Notes under the pieces: generated by a model | Told to the model about the DNA's origin: nothing | What the model saw: only the letters and a program-made list of their open reading frames with translations | Database searches by the model: none | In this document: piece after piece, positions 58,370-64,000 of the stretch | Layout: each line of letters opens with the position of its first letter | Position numbering within the stretch: position 1 is the stretch's first letter | Made by a program: the position numbers and the translations under genes | Assembly (NCBI GenBank): GCA_018398815.1 | Contig: CM031626.1 | Span: 44,020,977 to 44,084,976, forward strand | Direction: 5' to 3' | DNA length: 64,000 nt | Source: Conus ventricosus | Lineage: Eukaryota; Mollusca; Gastropoda; Neogastropoda; Conidae

Positions 58370-59100
58370 TGAGTGATTGATGTAACTTTATTTGAAGAAG
58401 TATGGCAGTTCCTGGGGGTGATCAATGTAAGGCAGCTTTCCCAGAAATGATGCGGTGGTTCCCCTCGGGGGGCGACTTCCCCTGGAACAATGTGGTATGC
58501 GTGAGGCATCCACTGAACTTTCCCTGGAATAATGTGATAGTCCCCATTGGTGATATACATAGAGTAACTTCCCTGGGGAAAATGTGGTTCACATGCAACA
58601 TCCACATAACCTCCCTGGAACGATGTGGTGGTTCCCATGGGTGATCTGCAAAACATTCCCAGGAACACCATGGCTAATTCCCATGGATGATTCATGTCAC
58701 TATCCCTGGAGCTATGTGGGCAGTTCCATGGGCAACCATTTGACTTACACCCTGGGGCTACATGGGCAATGTCCATGGGTAGTACACAAAGCTTTCCATG
58801 GGTAGTACACAAAGCTTTCCATGGGTAGTACACAAAACGTTCCATGGAGATCTTGGGCAGCTCCCATGAGCAATCTACACAACTAATTCCCTGGGACAAC
58901 ATGGGATGTTCCCATGAGTAATCCACAGAATTCCCCAGGGCAATGTCAGCAATTCCCCTGGGCAACACACCTAACTTTCCCAAGGGGCAATTCCAGCAGG
59001 TGGTCCACCTAACTTTCCCTGGGGCAAAGTGGACAGCTCCTGTGGTTAATCCACACAATGAAATCCCTGGTACAACACAGTTCCTGTCGTTAATCCAGGT
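58370..59100. repeat. Degenerate about 50-bp minisatellite
   Basis: Recurring TTCCCTGGAACAATGTGG and TTCCCATGGGTGATCCAC type units with much substitution. A 366-codon minus-strand frame (58012-59112) covers it. Its residues follow the repeat (W-E-L-P, F-Q-G-K, P-M-G) and no domain is visible, so I do not call it a gene. Confidence 0.75.
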
Positions 59101-59111
59101 GTACCAGAACA

Positions 59112-60990
59112 ACTAAAAGAACTCTCTGGCAAACTGTGCTGTGCGACTTTTCACACTGAAAGATAGATCCACACATGAGGCTGGAATGTCAATTACCATG
59201 CAAGTGCAGTAAATAATGTTGGATCATTTTCTTATTTTCATTCTGAACAAAAGGGAACATTGGTCACTGAAGTCACGCAGTTCTGCTGGTTGTGCGCAGG
59301 ATAAACGGGCACAAGTCACTGAATAAGCATCGTCAGCTCCTGTTGGACACAGGAGTGATTGTCGTCGAACAAGTAAGTACACCATCGCTGGGTCTGCATT
59401 AGACAAGGAGCACTGGTCATTTGAACACATACAGCATTGCTGGGTCTTTCTGGGGAAAAAGGAGCTTCCATCCAGCTCAGTGCGGCGGCTGGCTGGCTGT
59501 CTTTGGGACAGAATACCGGTGATCATTCAACAAGTACGGTGCAGTTGGCCCTTTATCTGACAACTGCTTGCCCATGCTACTTTGTGCTTCCCATGCACAA
59601 AACCACATGGTTCACAACACACACACACACACGCACACACACACAAAACCCCAGTAACAGCCTTGTTCATGGTTCTCCAACTGCAAGTTTTCAGCGAGTA
59701 CATCTCTCTGAACAAACCGACAACCGCCTTTTAATACGCTGAAAAAAAATAAAATAAAATAACGCTGTACAAATACAATGGCGATAAGCTTTCGCCGGAG
59801 ACAGCAGCTTGGAATTTTCCATGAAAATCAGTACAATGCAAAACACAGGGATATGACAAAGAGATCCGGGAGATAAAAGCTTATAGTGGCCCGAGGTTCG
59901 GACCCCATGTCGATTCACGTTCCTTTTAGGCAATGATATACCGCCCAGCCCAACTGGATAAAGCCCAGCCAACAAAAATGAAGCTTGCAAAAAAACAAAG
60001 GAATGAATTGTCATCCGTTCACACAAGGTCATTGTTATTATCAATGCAAAACAGATTGTTTTTTTTCAAATTATTATTCTAAATGAAAAGGCGCATCTAC
60101 GTGATTCCACATGGTCGTCACCTCCCAGTACGACACATGTTTCCGTCCACAACTTCTGTCACATGACCTCAGAGCGACAAACACCGGCACTCTCAGCCAG
60201 GAGTGGTTTCAGCTGTCAAAGAGCTGACATGACAAGGGAACAGCAGAACATGAACTTCATCATTACTGTACATACACATTCACTTTGTGGCACGATTATG
60301 AGACACATCAAACGGGGATGGGTGGGGGACAGGAGTGGTGGTGGTGGGGGGGGGGGGGGGGGAAGAGAGAGCTAGTGATGTGGTGAGGGCATGTATTTAA
60401 CTTTGTGTGCACATGGCGTGTGGTAACTGAAGGGGAGGGGGGGTTGGGGGAGTGTTTCTTTATAACCGTGCATAACCATGTCAGCAGACCGCACCAGGGA
60501 AAGGGAGATAACAAAAGTCTGGATGAAGGTGATGAAGGAATACGATATCCACATACATTCCAAATAGCAGTGAAGTTTAAAGATAAATCGTACAGCTGGA
60601 CCCAGACTAAGCACACACTTCCCAGCCCTTTTTTTTTCAGCCTGCGCTCAGTGCCTCTGAGCCAGGCGCAACCGCCCTGCGAATGCAGCTTAGTTCAACT
60701 CTGCACTGCGCAATGGCAGCTTAGTTCAAAACTCTGCACTGCGCAATGGCAGCTTAGTTCAAAACTCTGCACTGCGCAGACTCTAAATGCATCAAACACT
60801 CCACCAGCTTGCCAGGAAGAACTGAACTCACACAAAAATGCATTCACACAGAAAACAAAACACATGCAGAGATACACATATAAATTTGCTTTAAAAAACA
60901 AAACAAACCTAAGCAAAGAACGTTTTTTTTTTTTTTTTTTTTAAAACAGGATCACTGGTACCTTTATGCAGATGTTTCCCTAATCCCTTT
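59112..60990. other. Mostly unassigned sequence
   Basis: Contains loose ~40-bp repeats (59.24-59.48 kb, GGTCATTGAACAAGTA type), a CA run near 59617-59645, a poly-G run near 60342-60361, three 33-bp copies of CAATGGCAGCTTAGTTCAAA (60.69-60.78 kb) and a poly-T run near 60924-60942. No gene is recognised. Confidence 0.5.
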
Positions 60991-60994
60991 TCAC

Positions 60995-61262
60995 TCACAG
61001 TTCAAAATGAAAGAATAAACAATAACAAAGAACACAAACACCACTCCTTTCCCTCTCTTTCCCCCCACATCCTCCTTCCTTCCTGGAAAAGTTCGCTGCA
61101 AATTCATTTCTTGGGTAGCTAACAGTCCTGTCCATCAGACTGAAACGATACCCCTCCTGTCCCCATGGTGACCTTGCTAAGCCTGCACTGAGGTCAAGGT
61201 CGTCCACATCACACGGCGCAGGCGCATCCGCCTTCTCTCATTCCCAGAAACGCCTGCCCATC
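60995..61262 (-). CDS. Possible terminal coding exon, minus strand, unknown product
   Basis: On the minus strand an open stretch ends at a stop near 60995 and contains D-D-L-D-L-S-A-G-L-A-R-S-P-W-G-Q-E-G-Y-R-F. Just upstream, in another frame, is E-N-E-V-T-D-G-Q-A-F-L-G-M-R-E. The composition is complex rather than repeat-like. A CAG acceptor-like step lies at the junction with the 33-bp array (about 61263-61270). A one-base shift would be needed to join the two parts. No family is recognised, so this is only a candidate for the 3' end of a neighbouring gene. Confidence 0.2.
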
Positions 61263-61274
61263 TGTCACTTCATT

Positions 61275-61650
61275 CTCTTCTGCACACAGTTCTTACTGCT
61301 GACCATGCTTTTTCACACACAGTTCTTACTGCTGACCATGCTTTTTCACACACAGTTCTTACTGCTGACCATGCTTTTTCACACACAGTTCTTACTGCTG
61401 ACCATGCTTTTTCACACACAGTTCTTACTGCTGACCATGCTTTTTCACACACAGTTCTTACTGCTGACCATGCTTTTTCACACACAGTTCTTACTGCTGA
61501 CCATGCTTTTCACACACAGTTCTTACTGCTGACCATGCTTTTTCACACACAGTTCTTACTGCTGACCATGCTTTTTCACACACAGTTCTTACTGCTGACC
61601 ATGCTTTTTCACACACAGTTCTTACTGCTGACCATGCTTTTTCACATACC
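61275..61650. repeat. 33-bp minisatellite, about 11 copies
   Basis: The unit is ACAGTTCTTACTGCTGACCA plus TGCTTTTTCACAC. Copies are almost perfect, pointing to recent expansion. The period of 33 gives repeated peptides such as M-L-F-H-T-Q-F-L-L-L-T on + and C-E-K-A-W-S-A-V-R-T-V on -. Confidence 0.95.
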
Positions 61651-64000
61651 TTGTATACATTCAGTTTTTACAGCTGACACCACCTTTTGCACATACAGTT
61701 CTTACAGCTGACACCACCTTTTACACACAGTTCTTACTGCTGCCATGCTTTTTCACATACAGTCATCAGATGACAACACCTTGTATACATTCAGTTTTTA
61801 CAGCTGACACCACCTTTTATACACAGGTCTTACAGCTGACACCACCTTTTACACATACAGTTCTTACAGCTGACACCACCTTTTACACACAGTTCTTACT
61901 GCTGACCATGCTTTTTCACATACAGTCATCAGATGACAACACCTTGTATACATTCAGTTTTTACAGCTGACACCACCTTTATACACAGGTCTTACAGCTG
62001 ACACCACCTTTTATCACACAGTTCTTACAGCTGACACCACCTTTTACACATACAGTTCTTACAGCTGACACCACCTTTTACACATACAGTTCTTACAGCT
62101 GACACCACCTTTTACACATCAGTTCTTATGCTGAACCACTTTTCACATACAGTTCAATACACTGACACACCTTTTATACATACAGTTTTTACAGCTGACA
62201 CCTTTTAATACAGGTCTTACAGCTGACACCACCTTTTACACATACAGTTCTTACAGCTGACACCACCTTTTACACACAGTTCTTACAGCTGACACCACCT
62301 TTTACACATACAGTTCTTACAGCTGACACCACCTTTTACACACAGTTCTTACAGCTGACACCACCTTTTACACATACAGTTCTTACAGCTGACACCACCT
62401 TTTACACATACAGTTCTTACAGCTGACACCACCTTTTACACATACAGTTCTTACAGCTGACACACCACTTTTACACACACAGTTCTTACAGCTGAACACC
62501 ACCTTTTACACATACAGTTCTTACAGCTGACACCACCTTTTACACTACAGTTCTTACAGCTGACACCACCTTTTACACATACAGTTCTTACAGCTGACAC
62601 CACCTTTTACACATACAGTTCTTACAGCTGACACCACCTTTTACAATATTCTTAGCTGACACACCTTTACTTACAGTTCTTACAGCTGACACCACCTTTT
62701 ACACATACAGTTCTTACAGCTGACACCACCTTTTACACATACAATTCTTACAACTGACACCACCTTTTACACATACAGTTCTTACAGCTGACACCACCTT
62801 TTTACACATAGTTCTTACAGCTGACACCACCTTTTACACATACAGTTCTACAGCTGACACCACCTTTTACACATACAATTCTTACAACTGACACCACCTT
62901 TTATACACAGGTCTTACAACTGACACCACCTTTTATACACAGTTCTTACAACTGACGTAACACTTTATGCATGCCATTCTCAGCTGACGTAATTTTTTAA
63001 ACACACACAGTGCTTGCAACTGACACAACTTTGTATATACAGTTCTTAAAGCTAAGGTAACCTTTTACACACACATTTTTACAACTGACACAACCTTTAT
63101 ACACACAGTTCTCGAAGGTGATGTAACCTTTTATACACACATTCTTACAACTGACACAACCTTTTATACACACAGTTACAGCCCTGATGTGGCCCTTTGC
63201 GGTCGGCTGGGCTATAAGCAACATTATCTATCTTATACACACAGTTCTCGAAGGTGATGTAACCTTTTATACACACGTTCTTACAACTGACATAACAACG
63301 CATAGTTATTACATCTGACAGAACTTTTTACACACCAAGTTCTTACCAATGTAAGTTCTTCCACATGATGCAGTTGTTGTTTTTTTCTTTATACAGAATC
63401 CTTACAGCTGACACACCTGTCATACGCACACTTCTTTCAGATGATGTACCCTTTTATACAAACACTTCTTATAGCCGACGTGACCTTCTACAAACACAAG
63501 TCTTACAGCTGATGATCTTTCACGCATAGACACAGTTCTTACAAGATCTTTCACACAGAGACAATAATACAGCAGACATTATCATTTACACACACTTCTT
63601 ATAGCTGACGTAACTTTTTACACATTAAGCTCTTACAAATGAAACACTCTTTTTCTACACAGTTCCCGCAACTCACGTAACATTTTTCACAGTTATTACA
63701 CAATGGATGTACCCTTGTTTGGCTCTTGTGTCACTTCTTACAGTTCTTACTTGTTCGGCATACTTCTGACACAGTTTTAACAACTGTCATAACCTTTTTA
63801 TGCACAAATCTGTCAGCTATTATTACCTTTTGACACACAAAACCTCTTAAAGCTGAGATGACATTATACACAAACTGTTCTTAAAGCTGACAACCATTTT
63901 CAAACATAGTTCTTACAGCTGACATAACCTACTACACACACAGTTCTTACAGCTGACATAATCTTTAATACACACAGTTCTTACAGCTGACATAACCTTT
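61651..64000. repeat. About 34-bp minisatellite running off the window
   Basis: The unit is CATACAGTTCTTACAGCTGA plus CACCACCTTTTACA, related to the preceding 33-bp unit. Copies are close to identical at 62.2-62.9 kb and become steadily more diverged toward 64 kb. The array is interrupted near 63175-63235 by a LINE/SINE tail. Confidence 0.93.
63172..63236 (+). mobile_element. LINE/SINE 3'-tail fragment nested in the minisatellite
   Basis: ACAGCCCTGATGTGGCCCTT, GCGGTCGGCTGGGCTATAAG and CAACATTATCTATCTTAT match the tail of the LINE at 23.1 kb. After it the array resumes with a duplicated phrase (ACACACAGTTCTCGAAGGTG occurs both sides), suggesting insertion into one repeat unit. Confidence 0.82.

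Noticed and set aside
58012..59112. 366-codon minus-strand frame
   Set aside because: It covers a degenerate ~50-bp minisatellite. The peptide repeats follow the DNA repeats and no domain is visible.
1..64000. CRISPR array or bacterial-type system
   Set aside because: The many direct repeats are head-to-tail minisatellites without unique spacers, and the gene structure is eukaryotic with introns.

Overview
This is eukaryotic, intron-rich, repeat-rich DNA. Its families (a CR1/L2-like LINE with a PHD-type zinc finger in ORF1, an I-clade LINE carrying RNase H, tRNA-derived SINEs, a BED-finger hAT fragment, very abundant CA/TG microsatellites) and a long RFX5/RFX7-type gene suggest a marine mollusc, most likely a gastropod. 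That assignment is inference from repeat style, not proof.

One host gene is clearly recognisable. It lies on the + strand from at least 23.6 kb to 50.9 kb, with a probable 3' UTR to about 56.3 kb, and encodes an RFX-family winged-helix transcription factor of the RFX5/RFX7 subfamily. Six coding exons can be placed: 23621-23709, 26127-26254, 33273-33389, 37850-37934, 41691-41895 and a giant terminal exon 42470-50935. The first exon was not found with confidence. The intron that splits the DNA-binding domain (33390-37849) has no usable GT-AG solution but fits a U12-type AT-AC intron exactly. The terminal exon alone would encode about 2,800 residues, including several internal peptide repeats and a polyglutamine tract. 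It is crossed by about seven apparent frameshifts. Nearly all look like single lost bases while coding continues on both sides, so consensus errors are more likely than a pseudogene.

Layout: 0-6.2 kb microsatellites, a tRNA-SINE and a possible promoter; 6.2-10.6 kb a broken CR1/L2-like LINE; 10.6-17.2 kb minisatellites and a foldback palindrome; 17.3-23.2 kb a long I-clade LINE; 23.6-50.9 kb the RFX gene, its introns largely tandem arrays plus one hAT element and two SINE copies; 51-56.3 kb 3' UTR with a 41-bp minisatellite; 56.5-64 kb an inverted repeat, degenerate minisatellites and a 33/34-bp array running off the window.

The most unusual signal is that several intronic arrays are built from copies of the neighbouring exon edge. 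Downstream of exon 2 are repeated decayed copies of its last codons. Upstream of exon 3 are repeated copies of its acceptor and first codons. Upstream of exon 4 is a ~77-bp array whose unit carries the U12 branch site and AC acceptor region. The gene therefore sits among dozens of decoy splice-site copies.
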